Shown: positions 45,047 to 53,375 of the stretch, piece after piece | Layout: the number at the start of each line of letters is the position of its first letter | Position numbering within the stretch: position 1 is the first letter of the stretch | Source of the DNA: Lachnospiraceae bacterium | GTDB lineage: Bacteria > Bacillota > Clostridia > Lachnospirales > Lachnospiraceae | Direction: 5' to 3' | Length of the DNA stretch: 62,260 bases | NCBI GenBank assembly: GCA_017433725.1 | Contig: JAFRGQ010000073.1 | Coordinates: 1 to 62,260 of the forward strand | Program-made: the position numbers and the translations under genes | The notes under the pieces: generated by a model | What the model saw: only the letters and a program-made list of their open reading frames with translations | Told to the model about the DNA's origin: nothing | Database searches by the model: none

Positions 45047-46663
45047 TCACATTAGCTGCACAAGATTCGTCACCAACATCGTAAGCACAGAAAATATCGT
45101 CATGTAGCCGACAAACCCCTCGTAATCCCTCATGTTACCTCTGATCGGCAGATGTACCAACGTCGTATAGAGGAGCACAAGGAGCGGGAGCATATATCTG
45201 CTCTGTACCCCGATGATCTCCGTACCGCCCACATCCGTCGATATGACATAAAGTGAAAGGATGAGCAACAGCACTTCCGCCACATAAATCAGACTGCAGA
45301 AGACCACGAGTTTCGTATGCTTCCGATTCCCGATCGGCCTCTTGTCTGTCAGGAATACCGTAAATATCGGAAGGATAGCGCACAGCCGCGCGAGTCCTTC
45401 TACGCCCGCACCCATCTGCATTGTTTTCACACTGCCTGTCAGATAATAGATATGCTGATCAAGATAATTCATAACCAGTCGAAGCGTTATGATCGGATGT
45501 TTGAGCACGTAGGAGATCTGACCCGCCGTATCTGTAGACGTCGCAAGCCTTGTATCGTTATACGTGAAGGCAGACAGAAGGCCCGCCTGCAGCACACCCA
45601 AAGCAACAAGTACCGCAATGCATCCTATGAGCGTACCGATTCTCTTCGTCATGCTCATACTGCCGTTCGGAATCAGGAAGAACAGAAGAAGGATCGGCGT
45701 GTAGGTAAACGTCTTCATCGATGCGATGAATGCGGTCGTTATGATAAGGAGCGTAATATCGCCGCCGCCGATAATTTTCCTTTTCCGGATTGCCCTGTCA
45801 TTTTTGCCGAGCCGTTCCATGGCATAGGCCACATCCTCTGCAAAATAGTACTTCAGACAGATTGACACAAAAAGCAGAATGCTGCATATCAGGATACCGT
45901 CTGTCGAGTAAGTGCACGCAAGATATATCGCACCGGGATTCAGCGCTGCAAGAAAGAAAATATTCTTGTAAAACGGAACCTTCCGATATGCGATAAGACT
46001 TACTACCAGATAAACAAGAAAATTTGTGAATCGTCCCACATAAACCATCAGAAACAGCGGAAGGTTCATGATTCTTGCAATGAGCAAGCCGATTGCAGCC
46101 GGGAAATATCCGATTGGCAGATAATATCCCGCATAGCCATTTTCATAAAACGCGTTGCTTCTGCCGCTGAGCCTCTCACTCCACTCCGCCATATTGAGGT
46201 AAAGCGCCCTGAGATTCATACTGTCGGCCGGTTTGTTCATGACGTAATACAGTTTCTCCGGCACGTAATCCCCCACAAGACCGCTGGCGGTCTTTACCTG
46301 CACAAGGTGTCCCGAGCTGATGGACCATGCCCGGAAAAAATGTGTCACCTCATCGATCGGCATTGCAAACGGCACCAGCACAATAGTCGCAAGCCCCGTA
46401 AGGAGACCGATTACCAGAAAATCTTTGGTACCGCACCCGTCCACGATCCCGCAGAGCACAACACTGATTAAAAGGATCACAGCCCACACGATCAACAGGA
46501 ACGCGAACAGACCGGGAGCTTTCGCCCCGGTCTGAAGTCTGTCTGAGAGTTTGATGATTCCGCTCGATGCATCCAATATATGATTTTCAAAGAGAACAAT
46601 CACCCAGAAAAAGGTGAGCAGGAGAAATACCCATCTCTTTTCAATATATGTCTTTGCTTCCAC
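45047..46663 (-). CDS. DUF2142 family polytopic membrane protein, second member
   Basis: A 538-residue membrane protein with about 11 hydrophobic segments, shorter than its relative at 38374-40311 because it lacks the N-terminal beta region. The diagnostic loop is LVPFAMPIDEVTHFFRAW with the PxDE acidic pair. GTG start with GGAGG at 7 nt. The start lies 18 bp after the thrS stop, so it is probably part of the T-box-controlled transcript, an unexpected partner for an aminoacyl-tRNA synthetase. Likely role: glycan transfer outside the membrane. Confidence 0.87.
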   Translation of the reverse strand: MEAKTYIEKRWVFLLLTFFWVIVLFENHILDASSGIIKLSDRLQTGAKAPGLFAFLLIVWAVILLISVVLCGIVDGCGTKDFLVIGLLTGLATIVLVPFAMPIDEVTHFFRAWSISSGHLVQVKTASGLVGDYVPEKLYYVMNKPADSMNLRALYLNMAEWSERLSGRSNAFYENGYAGYYLPIGYFPAAIGLLIARIMNLPLFLMVYVGRFTNFLVYLVVSLIAYRKVPFYKNIFFLAALNPGAIYLACTYSTDGILICSILLFVSICLKYYFAEDVAYAMERLGKNDRAIRKRKIIGGGDITLLIITTAFIASMKTFTYTPILLLFFLIPNGSMSMTKRIGTLIGCIAVLVALGVLQAGLLSAFTYNDTRLATSTDTAGQISYVLKHPIITLRLVMNYLDQHIYYLTGSVKTMQMGAGVEGLARLCAILPIFTVFLTDKRPIGNRKHTKLVVFCSLIYVAEVLLLILSLYVISTDVGGTEIIGVQSRYMLPLLVLLYTTLVHLPIRGNMRDYEGFVGYMTIFSVLTMLVTNLVQLM

Positions 46664-46681
46664 GGGTCACCCTCCATGAAC

Positions 46682-48472
46682 TTACTCGGCAATCAACTCC
46701 TGAGAATGCTCCTCATTCATTGTATTGCACATCTCGAAGAATCTGTCTAATGCAATGCCGTGAAGCTGCTTCTTTACGCCGCGAACGTTGATAGATACTG
46801 TCCGCTCCTCTTTCTCCTTATCACCGACAACGATGATATAAGGTGTCTTCTTGACGCGGAATTCCTTGATCTTTTCGTTCATATTCTTTTCTTCGTAATC
46901 AGCTTCAACGCGTACGCCCATATCCATAAGTTTATCTTCGATCTGCTTTGCGTACTCGTTATGTTCTTCACGAATCGGAACTATACCCACCTGTGTCGGT
47001 GCAAGCCAGAACGGGAAAGCTCCCTTATAATTCTCAATCAGGATACCCATGAAGCGCTCGAGAGATCCGAAAATGGCACGATGCAGAACGACCGGCTCTT
47101 TCTGAAGACCGTCACTGTCACGGTATGTAAGTCCGAAGTTATGCGGCAGCTGGAAGTCGAGCTGTACGGTACCGCACTGCCATTCGCGTCCGAGAGCATC
47201 CTTGATCTGGAAGTCGATCTTCGGTCCATAGAAAGCGCCGTCACCCTCGTTGATCTCATAGTTACCTTCGCCATACTTGTTATCCAGAATTCTCTTCAGC
47301 GCAGCTTCCGCACGGTTCCAGACTTCGATGTCGCCCATAAAGTCATCCGGACGTGTGGAAAGCTCGCAACGGTAAGTGATACCGAATGTATTGTAGATCT
47401 GGTCGGCGATGTTCATGATATCGGCAATTTCGGACTCAATCTGGGATTCCATTACAAATGTATGGCAGTCATCCTGTCTGAACGCCTGCACGCGGAAAAG
47501 ACCGTTCAGCTGACCGCTCTTCTCTTTACGATGTACAACGTCGAGTTCGTTGTAGCGGATCGGCAGTTCCTTGTAGGAATGAACTTTTCTCTTATATGTC
47601 AGCATCGCATTCGGGCAGTTCATAGGCTTGGCAGCATAAACATCCACAGCGCCCTCTTCGATCGTATAACCATCCTCGCCCTTCTTTGCCGGAATGACAA
47701 ACATATTATTCTGATAATGAGCCCAGTGGCCGGAAATCAGCCAGAGCTTTCTGTTATTGATGACCGGAGCGGAGATTTCATAATATCCGTGACGGGCGTG
47801 TACGCCTCTCCAGAAAGCAATCAGAGCCTGATATACTTTCCAGCCGTCCGGCAGCCAATACGGCATGCCCGGTGCAGTCTCGTTGAACATAAAGAGGTCA
47901 AGCTGTGGTCCGAGTTTTTTGTGATCGCGCTCCATAGCTTCCTTAACAAGGTTTAGATGTGCTTTGAGCTGTGCTTTGTCCGGGAAAGCGTAGACATAAA
48001 TTCTCTGCAGGGAATCACGGCTCGAGTCGCCTCTCCAGTACGCGCCGGATGCCGATTTGACCTTGAACGCTGCCGGCATGAGTTCCTGAGAGTTGGAGAC
48101 ATGCGGTCCGCGGCACAGATCGACAAAATCTTCACCTGTGTAGTAAATCGTCAGAGCTTCATCCTCCGGAAGATCCTGAATCAGCTCTGTCTTGAATTTC
48201 TGATCCTTGAAAAGCTCGAGAGCCTCTGCTCGGCTGATTTCTTTCCTTGTCCAGTCTTCACGACGCTTGATGATCTCATGCATTTTATCCTCGATCGTCT
48301 TGTAGTCGTCCTCTGTAATCGAACGCGGAAGGATGAAGTCATAGTACATACCGTCAGCGATCTGCGGACCGATTGCATACTGGACGTTTTCCTTGCCGAA
48401 AATTTCGATTACAGCCTTAGCCAGAATGTGAGCCAGCGAGTGTCTGTAAACTTCGAGAATTTCCTGTGTCAT
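46682..48472 (-). CDS. thrS: threonyl-tRNA synthetase, short form without TGS domain
   Basis: A 596-residue class II synthetase. It begins directly with the N2 editing domain: HSLAH (HxxxH) and CRGPH, both intact, so Ser-tRNA editing should work. The catalytic core carries the zinc ligands Cys (KPMNCPNAM), His (QDDCHTF) and His (VVLHRAIFGS), with motif 2 around VVHRKEKSGQL. The anticodon-binding domain runs about 490-590. Start: the ATG at 48472 has AGGAGG 10 nt upstream; longer in-frame sequence overlaps the T-box terminator region. The usual N-terminal TGS domain (about 60 residues) is absent. It is controlled by the upstream T-box. Confidence 0.96.
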   Translation of the reverse strand: MTQEILEVYRHSLAHILAKAVIEIFGKENVQYAIGPQIADGMYYDFILPRSITEDDYKTIEDKMHEIIKRREDWTRKEISRAEALELFKDQKFKTELIQDLPEDEALTIYYTGEDFVDLCRGPHVSNSQELMPAAFKVKSASGAYWRGDSSRDSLQRIYVYAFPDKAQLKAHLNLVKEAMERDHKKLGPQLDLFMFNETAPGMPYWLPDGWKVYQALIAFWRGVHARHGYYEISAPVINNRKLWLISGHWAHYQNNMFVIPAKKGEDGYTIEEGAVDVYAAKPMNCPNAMLTYKRKVHSYKELPIRYNELDVVHRKEKSGQLNGLFRVQAFRQDDCHTFVMESQIESEIADIMNIADQIYNTFGITYRCELSTRPDDFMGDIEVWNRAEAALKRILDNKYGEGNYEINEGDGAFYGPKIDFQIKDALGREWQCGTVQLDFQLPHNFGLTYRDSDGLQKEPVVLHRAIFGSLERFMGILIENYKGAFPFWLAPTQVGIVPIREEHNEYAKQIEDKLMDMGVRVEADYEEKNMNEKIKEFRVKKTPYIIVVGDKEKEERTVSINVRGVKKQLHGIALDRFFEMCNTMNEEHSQELIAE

Positions 48473-48551
48473 TTCTTTTTCTCCTCCTTGCTTCTCGTCG
48501 TCATGTGCCTTGGCACATTTATCAGTATCTGCTGCCGGTGGGACAGCACCA

Positions 48552-48889
48552 TTTCCGTAACAATAAGAAACCCCTCGCCTTCCTGTTACGGAAAACGAGG
48601 GACGTAATATACGCGGTTCCACCCTGTTTGCAGTCACGAATCCTTTCGGAAATCCTTATCCAGACTGCCACTTCATTTACGATTATCACGGAATCACCGG
48701 GCCTGATTGGGGCCTCTCCGAGTTGGTCTTCGGAAAGAAACTGCACAGGGACGGTCATGACCGTCTGCTACAGTTCCAAAGTTTCGTGACCGGAACACTT
48801 CCAGCACCCGATTGGGGTGTTCCTCTCTGGGATCGTCCACTTCCTACTCTTCTCATCAACGATTTATATGAGCCGGCGAGCGACTGTTT
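48552..48889 (-). ncRNA. T-box riboswitch, threonine, ahead of thrS
   Basis: On the minus strand the leader begins about 48889, with GATGAGAAGAGTAGGAAGTG of Stem I near 48842-48861. It ends with the conserved T-box AGGGTGGAACCGCG (48612-48625) that pairs with the uncharged tRNA acceptor end. A terminator CCCTCG...CGAGGG with TTTCTT follows (48565-48603). ACU threonine triplets occur in the proximal Stem I region; I could not place the specifier loop with certainty. Uncharged tRNA-Thr should favour the antiterminator and thrS expression. Confidence 0.93.
48565..48603 (-). terminator. T-box terminator hairpin
   Basis: Minus strand CGTCCCTCG, loop, GGCGAGGGG followed by TTTCTTATTG. Its loop holds one arm of a second inverted repeat (48584-48594 with 48552-48562). 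Confidence 0.8.
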
Positions 48890-48896
48890 AAATGAG

Positions 48897-48925
48897 ATTG
48901 TATAACAGATCAGGCTAAAAGTAAA
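48897..48925 (-). promoter_or_regulatory. promoter of the thrS T-box transcript
   Basis: Minus strand TTTACT, 17 bp, TACAAT, placing the start about 48889 at the 5' edge of the T-box. Confidence 0.6.
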
Positions 48926-48989
48926 GTGCTAAAACTCTACACATGCAGTTTCTGAGTATTGCTAAGTATGAAATTATGCATCTCCTATG

Positions 48990-49080
48990 CACCGGTATAT
49001 GGATTTATCTCCCACGACACCGGTATACGGATTTATCTCCTACGGCACCGGTATACGGATTTATCTCCTACGGCACCGGT
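48990..49080 (+). repeat. 28-bp tandem direct repeats, about 3.3 copies
   Basis: Units start at 48990, 49018, 49046 and, partial, 49074. The consensus has CACCGGTATACGG then ATTTATCTCCTACGG. Copies 2 and 3 are identical. There are no spacers. The CGGTATAC core equals the end of the inverted repeat that follows. Confidence 0.9.
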
Positions 49081-49244
49081 ATACGTATTCATCGGTAAAC
49101 TCTTGTCCTGCCTTGCGAAACGAAAAACCATATCTGCACTCTGTGTTCCCGCGTGTCGCTTGCAGCATACACTTAGTCACACAGAGTGCAATGGTTTTTG
49201 TTTCTCGTCAGGACTGCGAATGTTTACCGATCGAATAGTATACC
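49076..49244. repeat. about 169-bp imperfect inverted repeat element
   Basis: Outer arms CGGTATACGTATTC-ATCGGTAAAC and GTTTACCGATCGAATAGTATACCG pair almost fully. Inside, GTCCTG/CAGGAC, GAAACGAAAAACCAT/ATGGTTTTTGTTTC and TGCACTCTGTGT/ACACAGAGTGCA continue the pairing to a short centre. It could fold as one long hairpin. No open frame. A half copy of the left arm is at 61190-61245. Confidence 0.85.
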
Positions 49245-49309
49245 GTTTGCCTTATAAATGCTTATACTGAAAGGCAACTGATGGGAACGTCTGTGAACCG
49301 TCGTAGTTT

Positions 49310-50275
49310 TTACCTGCCTAGTTGCCAGAATGCCACCGCACTTGCAGCCGCCACGTTGAGAGAATCCACCCCGTGAGACATGGGGATTTTTACGGTGTAG
49401 TCGCAGGCGTCTATCGTCTCCTGCGTAAGACCGTCACCCTCCGCACCGAGAATTATTGCGAGCTTTTCTTCCGTGCAGACATTAGGATCGTCTATACTGA
49501 CCGAGCGGTCTGTGAGAGCCATAGCCACAGTCTTAAATCCCAGTTTCTGAAGCAGCACAACATAAGAAGTCTGCTCCCGGTCCCCTGCCTGCTCTGAGCC
49601 GCTGTCCGGCAACTCTGATGACTGCTTAGCACAATCTGTCGCTTGTTCCGACGCCTCACCTGAAAGCATAGAAGCGCGCTCCTCCTGCCACATCTCAAGG
49701 CGGGTCTTCTTATGTCGAGATGCTTCCGTATTCTCCACATACGTCCAAGGGATCTGGAAGACTGTCCCCATACTCACCCGGCTTGCCCGCCGGTAAAAAG
49801 GATCGCTGCAGGCATAGTTCAGGAGAACAGCCTCCATACCGAGAGCTGCTGCCGAGCGAAAGATCGCTCCGACATTTGTCGGGTTGGTCACATTTTCAAG
49901 CACTGCTATGCGGCGCTTCCCCATGCAGATCGATTCCACTGTCGGAAGCTCAGGACGCTTAAAGCATGTCAGGATACCGCGCGTCATGGGAATATTGGTC
50001 AGTTTCCGGATCGCATCCGAGACGCCGATAAAGACCGGTATGTCGCCGAGGCGTTCAAGGACTTCGGCCGCTTCGCCCTCCGCCTGCGACCTTTCGACGA
50101 GGGCTGCCACCGGAACGCAGCCTGCACCGAGCGCCCGCTCCGTAACCTTCGGACTCTCAGCGATAAAAAGACCTCCGTTCGGCTCATAATAGTGCCGAAG
50201 CTGGTTCTCGTTCAGGCGTGCAAAGACATCGAGCCGCGAATCATTAAAATCTGTGAGTTCAGAATATGCTGGCAT
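49310..50275 (-). CDS. SpoU/TrmH-family RNA 2'-O-methyltransferase
   Basis: A 321-residue SPOUT-class methyltransferase. The N-terminal substrate-binding region (about 1-100) resembles the L30e-like domain of rRNA enzymes (FIAESPKVTERALGAG). The knotted SAM domain carries the three motifs: NVTNPTNVGAIFRSAAALG, ILGAEGDGLTQE and IPMSHGVDSLNVAAASAVA. Odd: about 50 residues rich in Glu, Ser and Gln are inserted between the first and second motifs (about 190-240). The target, rRNA or tRNA ribose, is not certain. It stands upstream of the thrS region with the repeat block between. Confidence 0.9.
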   Translation of the reverse strand: MPAYSELTDFNDSRLDVFARLNENQLRHYYEPNGGLFIAESPKVTERALGAGCVPVAALVERSQAEGEAAEVLERLGDIPVFIGVSDAIRKLTNIPMTRGILTCFKRPELPTVESICMGKRRIAVLENVTNPTNVGAIFRSAAALGMEAVLLNYACSDPFYRRASRVSMGTVFQIPWTYVENTEASRHKKTRLEMWQEERASMLSGEASEQATDCAKQSSELPDSGSEQAGDREQTSYVVLLQKLGFKTVAMALTDRSVSIDDPNVCTEEKLAIILGAEGDGLTQETIDACDYTVKIPMSHGVDSLNVAAASAVAFWQLGR

Positions 50276-50365
50276 ACATTTTCTCCGGGTGTGAAATTTT
50301 CAGGGTAGGAGGCCCTGTGATATTATGACATAAAGTTTCCTATAACATAAAAATTCTTATAACAT

Positions 50366-50397
50366 GAAAAAAGACATATCCTCTTCGTAGATATGTC
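50366..50397 (-). terminator. Rho-independent terminator after tRNA-Gly 1
   Basis: Minus strand GACATATC-tacgaagag-GATATGTC then TTTTTTC. The gene-free 50276-50682 interval holds this, the tRNA and a family B-type hairpin. Confidence 0.85.
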
Positions 50398-50497
50398 CAT
50401 GGCATTCTTGATTATTCTTACTCATAGAAGAATAAAGAGCCGCATCCCCGCACAGCTTTAAACATAGTGATTATCATCTTCTATGAAATAAAAAAGA

Positions 50498-50568
50498 GCG
50501 CGAGACGGGGATCGAACCCGCGACCCCCACCTTGGCAAGGTGGTGCTCCACCGCTGAGCCACTCGCGC
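50498..50568 (-). tRNA. tRNA-Gly (GCC), copy 1
   Basis: 71 nt on the minus strand without an encoded CCA. Acceptor GCGCGAG/CTCGCGC, D-arm GGCTCAGCGGTGGAGC, anticodon loop TTGCCAA (anticodon GCC) on stem CCACC/GGTGG, T-arm with GGTTCGATCC. Identical to the tRNA at 52137-52207. Confidence 0.96.
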
Positions 50569-50638
50569 ATTGTGTCGTTTGACGACAAAGAGAATAATAC
50601 ACTATTCATCTGCGTCTGTCAACACAATTTTATATTTT

Positions 50639-50677
50639 TATTCTTCATCGTGAGTACAATCTCACGGTGAAGAATAA
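50639..50677. repeat. stand-alone terminal hairpin of repeat family B
   Basis: TTATTCTTCATCGTGAG, loop TACAAT, CTCACGGTGAAGAATAA. The same stem-loop ends both full family B copies, with the loop there as ATTGTA, so it is present here in inverted orientation. Confidence 0.65.
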
Positions 50678-50682
50678 ATACA

Positions 50683-51981
50683 TCACTTATCTGTAATGAT
50701 CGAGAATGCCACAAAGACAGCCAGCAGGTACGGATAGAACAGGAACGGCATGATCTGGACAGAGGATATACCGGCCAGACTTGCAGCAATCAGGAGCTGC
50801 GCGCCGTAAGGGATGATACCCTGTGCGATACAGGAGCATGTGTCGAGAAGCGATGCTACCTTGACCGGCTCGATCTCGTATTCCTCGGAAATATTTTTGG
50901 CGATCGGAGCCGCGATTACGATCGCGACCGTGTTGTTGGCCGTCGCCACATCCATGAGCATCGTCAGCATACCGATTCCGAACATTCCGCCGCGCCTTCC
51001 GTCAAAGTGATTCCGGATGAAGTCCAGAATTGCCTCGAACCCGCCGTTCTCTTTCATGAGTGCGCCTATAGAGGCTACAAGAATCGTGACGATAATGGTC
51101 TCGAACATACCGCTTGTACCGCTTCCCATAGCGGAAAAAGCTGTGGCAAATGTCAGAGAACCGGTAATCGCTCCGGCAACCATAAACAGCAGGATGCCGA
51201 CGCCTAGGACTACAAACACATTGATGCCTATGATGGCAAGCACAAGAACGATAAAATACGGCAAAGCCTGAATGATATTGTAATCATAGGCTCCGATTCC
51301 GGCTGATGTTCCGCGAAGGGACATCACCACCAGAAGAATAAGCGTGATGACAGCTGCCGGCAGGGCGATTCGCAGGTTCGTGAAGAACTTATACTTCATC
51401 GCTACGCCCTGCGTCTTTGTGGCTGCAATCGTCGTATCAGAGATAAAGGACAGGTTATCTCCGAACATGGCTCCGCCTACCACGGTACCGATGCAGAGCG
51501 GGAGGAAGAGACCTGCATTTGCAGAAACCTGCGCTGCAATCGGGACAAGCACGGAAATTGTTCCTACGGAAGTTCCCATCGCCATGGAAATCAGGCAGGC
51601 GATGACAAAGAGACCGGGGACAGCCAATCTGTCCGGAATGATCGTAAGGAGCAGGTTCGCTGTGCTTGATGCACCGCCGGCCTGACTGGCGATACCGCTG
51701 AATGCACCTGCCATCAGGAAGATGAAAATCATGATGGTAATGTTGTCATCACCGATTCCCTGTGCACAGAGATGCATTTTCTGATCGAAGGTTAGATGCT
51801 TTGTCTGAATAAGCGCAACGATAAGCGCAATCATGAAAGCGACTACAACGGACATGATATAGAATCCCATCTGACCTTCTTCATGAGCGATGTATTCGAA
51901 ATAGATGCCGCTGCCGAGATAGAGCACCAGAAAGACAAGGATCGGGATGAGTGCTAAGCCGCCAAGACGTTTGTTCTTCAT
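50683..51981 (-). CDS. nhaC: NhaC-family Na+/H+ antiporter
   Basis: A 432-residue membrane protein with about 12 hydrophobic segments. NhaC-superfamily features: FIFLMAGAFSGIASQAGGA, MAMGTSVGTISVLVPIA, the conserved GAMFGDNLSFISDTTIAAT and DVATANNTVAIVIAAPIA. Polar GDN and SDT residues within helices are the expected ion path. Relatives exchange Na+ for H+, or in some cases organic acids such as malate for lactate, so the substrate is not certain. It lies alone between two identical tRNA-Gly genes on the same strand. Confidence 0.9.
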   Translation of the reverse strand: MKNKRLGGLALIPILVFLVLYLGSGIYFEYIAHEEGQMGFYIMSVVVAFMIALIVALIQTKHLTFDQKMHLCAQGIGDDNITIMIFIFLMAGAFSGIASQAGGASSTANLLLTIIPDRLAVPGLFVIACLISMAMGTSVGTISVLVPIAAQVSANAGLFLPLCIGTVVGGAMFGDNLSFISDTTIAATKTQGVAMKYKFFTNLRIALPAAVITLILLVVMSLRGTSAGIGAYDYNIIQALPYFIVLVLAIIGINVFVVLGVGILLFMVAGAITGSLTFATAFSAMGSGTSGMFETIIVTILVASIGALMKENGGFEAILDFIRNHFDGRRGGMFGIGMLTMLMDVATANNTVAIVIAAPIAKNISEEYEIEPVKVASLLDTCSCIAQGIIPYGAQLLIAASLAGISSVQIMPFLFYPYLLAVFVAFSIITDK

Positions 51982-52093
51982 TGTTTTTCCCCTTTAAAGC
52001 ATTAATATTGCCATTATACCACCACAAAAAGGGACATCATCATGAAATTGAACATTTTGCACGAATTGCTATTTTTGTGCAGAACACAAGTCA

Positions 52094-52125
52094 CAAAAAA
52101 ACCGAATCACCCTCAGGTAATTCGG
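52094..52125 (-). terminator. Rho-independent terminator after tRNA-Gly 2
   Basis: Minus strand CCGAAT...ATTCGG followed by TTTTTTTG, just downstream of the tRNA. The gene-free 51982-52352 interval holds this and the tRNA; I see nothing else in it. Confidence 0.85.
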
Positions 52126-52136
52126 CTTTTCATAGA

Positions 52137-52207
52137 GCGCGAGACGGGGATCGAACCCGCGACCCCCACCTTGGCAAGGTGGTGCTCCACCGCTGAGCCA
52201 CTCGCGC
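52137..52207 (-). tRNA. tRNA-Gly (GCC), copy 2
   Basis: 71 nt, sequence identical to copy 1 at 50498-50568, anticodon GCC, same strand, followed by its own terminator. Confidence 0.96.
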
Positions 52208-52352
52208 AGTTTTCGTTGCATCAGCAACAAAAGCATATTACACCCAAAAAAAGGATCTGTCAACTATTTTTTTCTCTTTGTTACTCAAGTCACAAGTAAT
52301 ACGCGATGAAGAATAAAAATTGAAGTTTAAAGTTGATAATAGTCTTTTATTC

Positions 52353-53120
52353 TTACTCCACCTTTATGATAGCTGACAGCACATACTGACTCATCTTAAA
52401 ATTCTTCTGACTGATATTCTCCAGCCTGATAAGGTCGACATCGAGCCACAGCTCATCCGCCGCAATCAGTACATGCGCGAAAAGGCATCCGAAATCGAAT
52501 TCATCCCATTTTCCCGGATGCGTAAAATCTTTCTTTTTGGAGAAAAAATGTATTCTGCTCCCCGTAGCCACGAAGCGCCACGGCTGGGCATTATAGGCTG
52601 ACGGAGCCAGTCTGGCAACCTCCAGAATGCTCTGGGTCCAGTGCTTCGGCTCCTCGCGAATGCTGCAGAGCTCCTGCATGGAAAGACGCTTTGCCTCCGC
52701 TGCGCGCCTAGTCAGAGGACCGTTCACTTTTCCGAAAGCAATCACGATGACAAATTCCATATCGCCTCTCGTGCGCGCATCCTTCTTATAGCTGACGCTC
52801 CCCAGAAAACAGCTGCCGAGACCCAGTGTGAGCATGTAAAGGCTAAGCTGTTCACAGATACACCCGGCATTCATCATGTAACGGTCTTTCTTCTCGGAGT
52901 ACATAGTCAGATAATACGGTGCCTTTACCCCAAAAAATCCTTTCGGCGCATGTTTGCCGTCTGTATTATCCGTAATGCCGATTTCCGTTTTAATGCCCGG
53001 AAAAAGTGAAGGTGCCTCCTCATAAAATGCACCGATTTCGGCAAGAGTCTCCGGTTCGATTTCTTCCATCAAAAAATTTCTATGTGATTTTCTAAGAGAA
53101 ATTGCTTCATATAAATTCAT
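52353..53120 (-). CDS. nitroreductase-family protein
   Basis: A 255-residue flavin-dependent oxidoreductase of the nitroreductase fold, TM1586-like. The N-terminal SLRKSHRNFLMEEI holds the FMN-phosphate-binding Arg/Ser residues. A second lobe has LGLGSCFLGSVSY, and ILEVARLAPSAYNAQPWRFV is the classical nitroreductase signature, here in the C-terminal half. That order, two half-domains in one chain, fits the TM1586 subfamily. No membrane segment. It is divergent from ilvE. Substrate unknown. Confidence 0.88.
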   Translation of the reverse strand: MNLYEAISLRKSHRNFLMEEIEPETLAEIGAFYEEAPSLFPGIKTEIGITDNTDGKHAPKGFFGVKAPYYLTMYSEKKDRYMMNAGCICEQLSLYMLTLGLGSCFLGSVSYKKDARTRGDMEFVIVIAFGKVNGPLTRRAAEAKRLSMQELCSIREEPKHWTQSILEVARLAPSAYNAQPWRFVATGSRIHFFSKKKDFTHPGKWDEFDFGCLFAHVLIAADELWLDVDLIRLENISQKNFKMSQYVLSAIIKVE

Positions 53121-53261
53121 AACATGAGTTTAACTCTTTTTTAATACTTTTGCAACAAAAAGGAGTGATGTGCCTGAGAATATACATTTCGCTCTTTCGC
53201 CAGGCAAAGTCATTCTACGGTCCTTAATACTTTTGAAATATTTGTCAGGTTCAGTTCATTA

Positions 53262-53289
53262 TTGACATCCAAAACTTCAGGCTTATAAT
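53262..53289 (+). promoter_or_regulatory. sigma-A promoter of ilvE
   Basis: Perfect TTGACA, 16 bp, perfect TATAAT; leader of about 80 nt before the ATG at 53376. One of the strongest promoters in the window. Confidence 0.88.
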
Positions 53290-53375
53290 AACTATTAAAA
53301 ATAATGTAAAACATTATAGGAAACTTTTTCATTTGCATGAAAATGCACAATCTTTAATGTTTGGAGGAGCATGTT

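Noticed and set aside
46760-47956. 398-residue plus-strand open frame antisense to thrS
   Set aside because: Shadow of thrS, with no start signal or domain.
48990-49080. CRISPR array
   Set aside because: The 28-bp units are directly adjacent with no spacers, there are only about three, and no cas gene is present.
50498-52207. Genomic island at the tRNA-Gly pair
   Set aside because: No integrase, transposase or attachment repeat beyond the tRNAs themselves; kept only as a low-interest observation.
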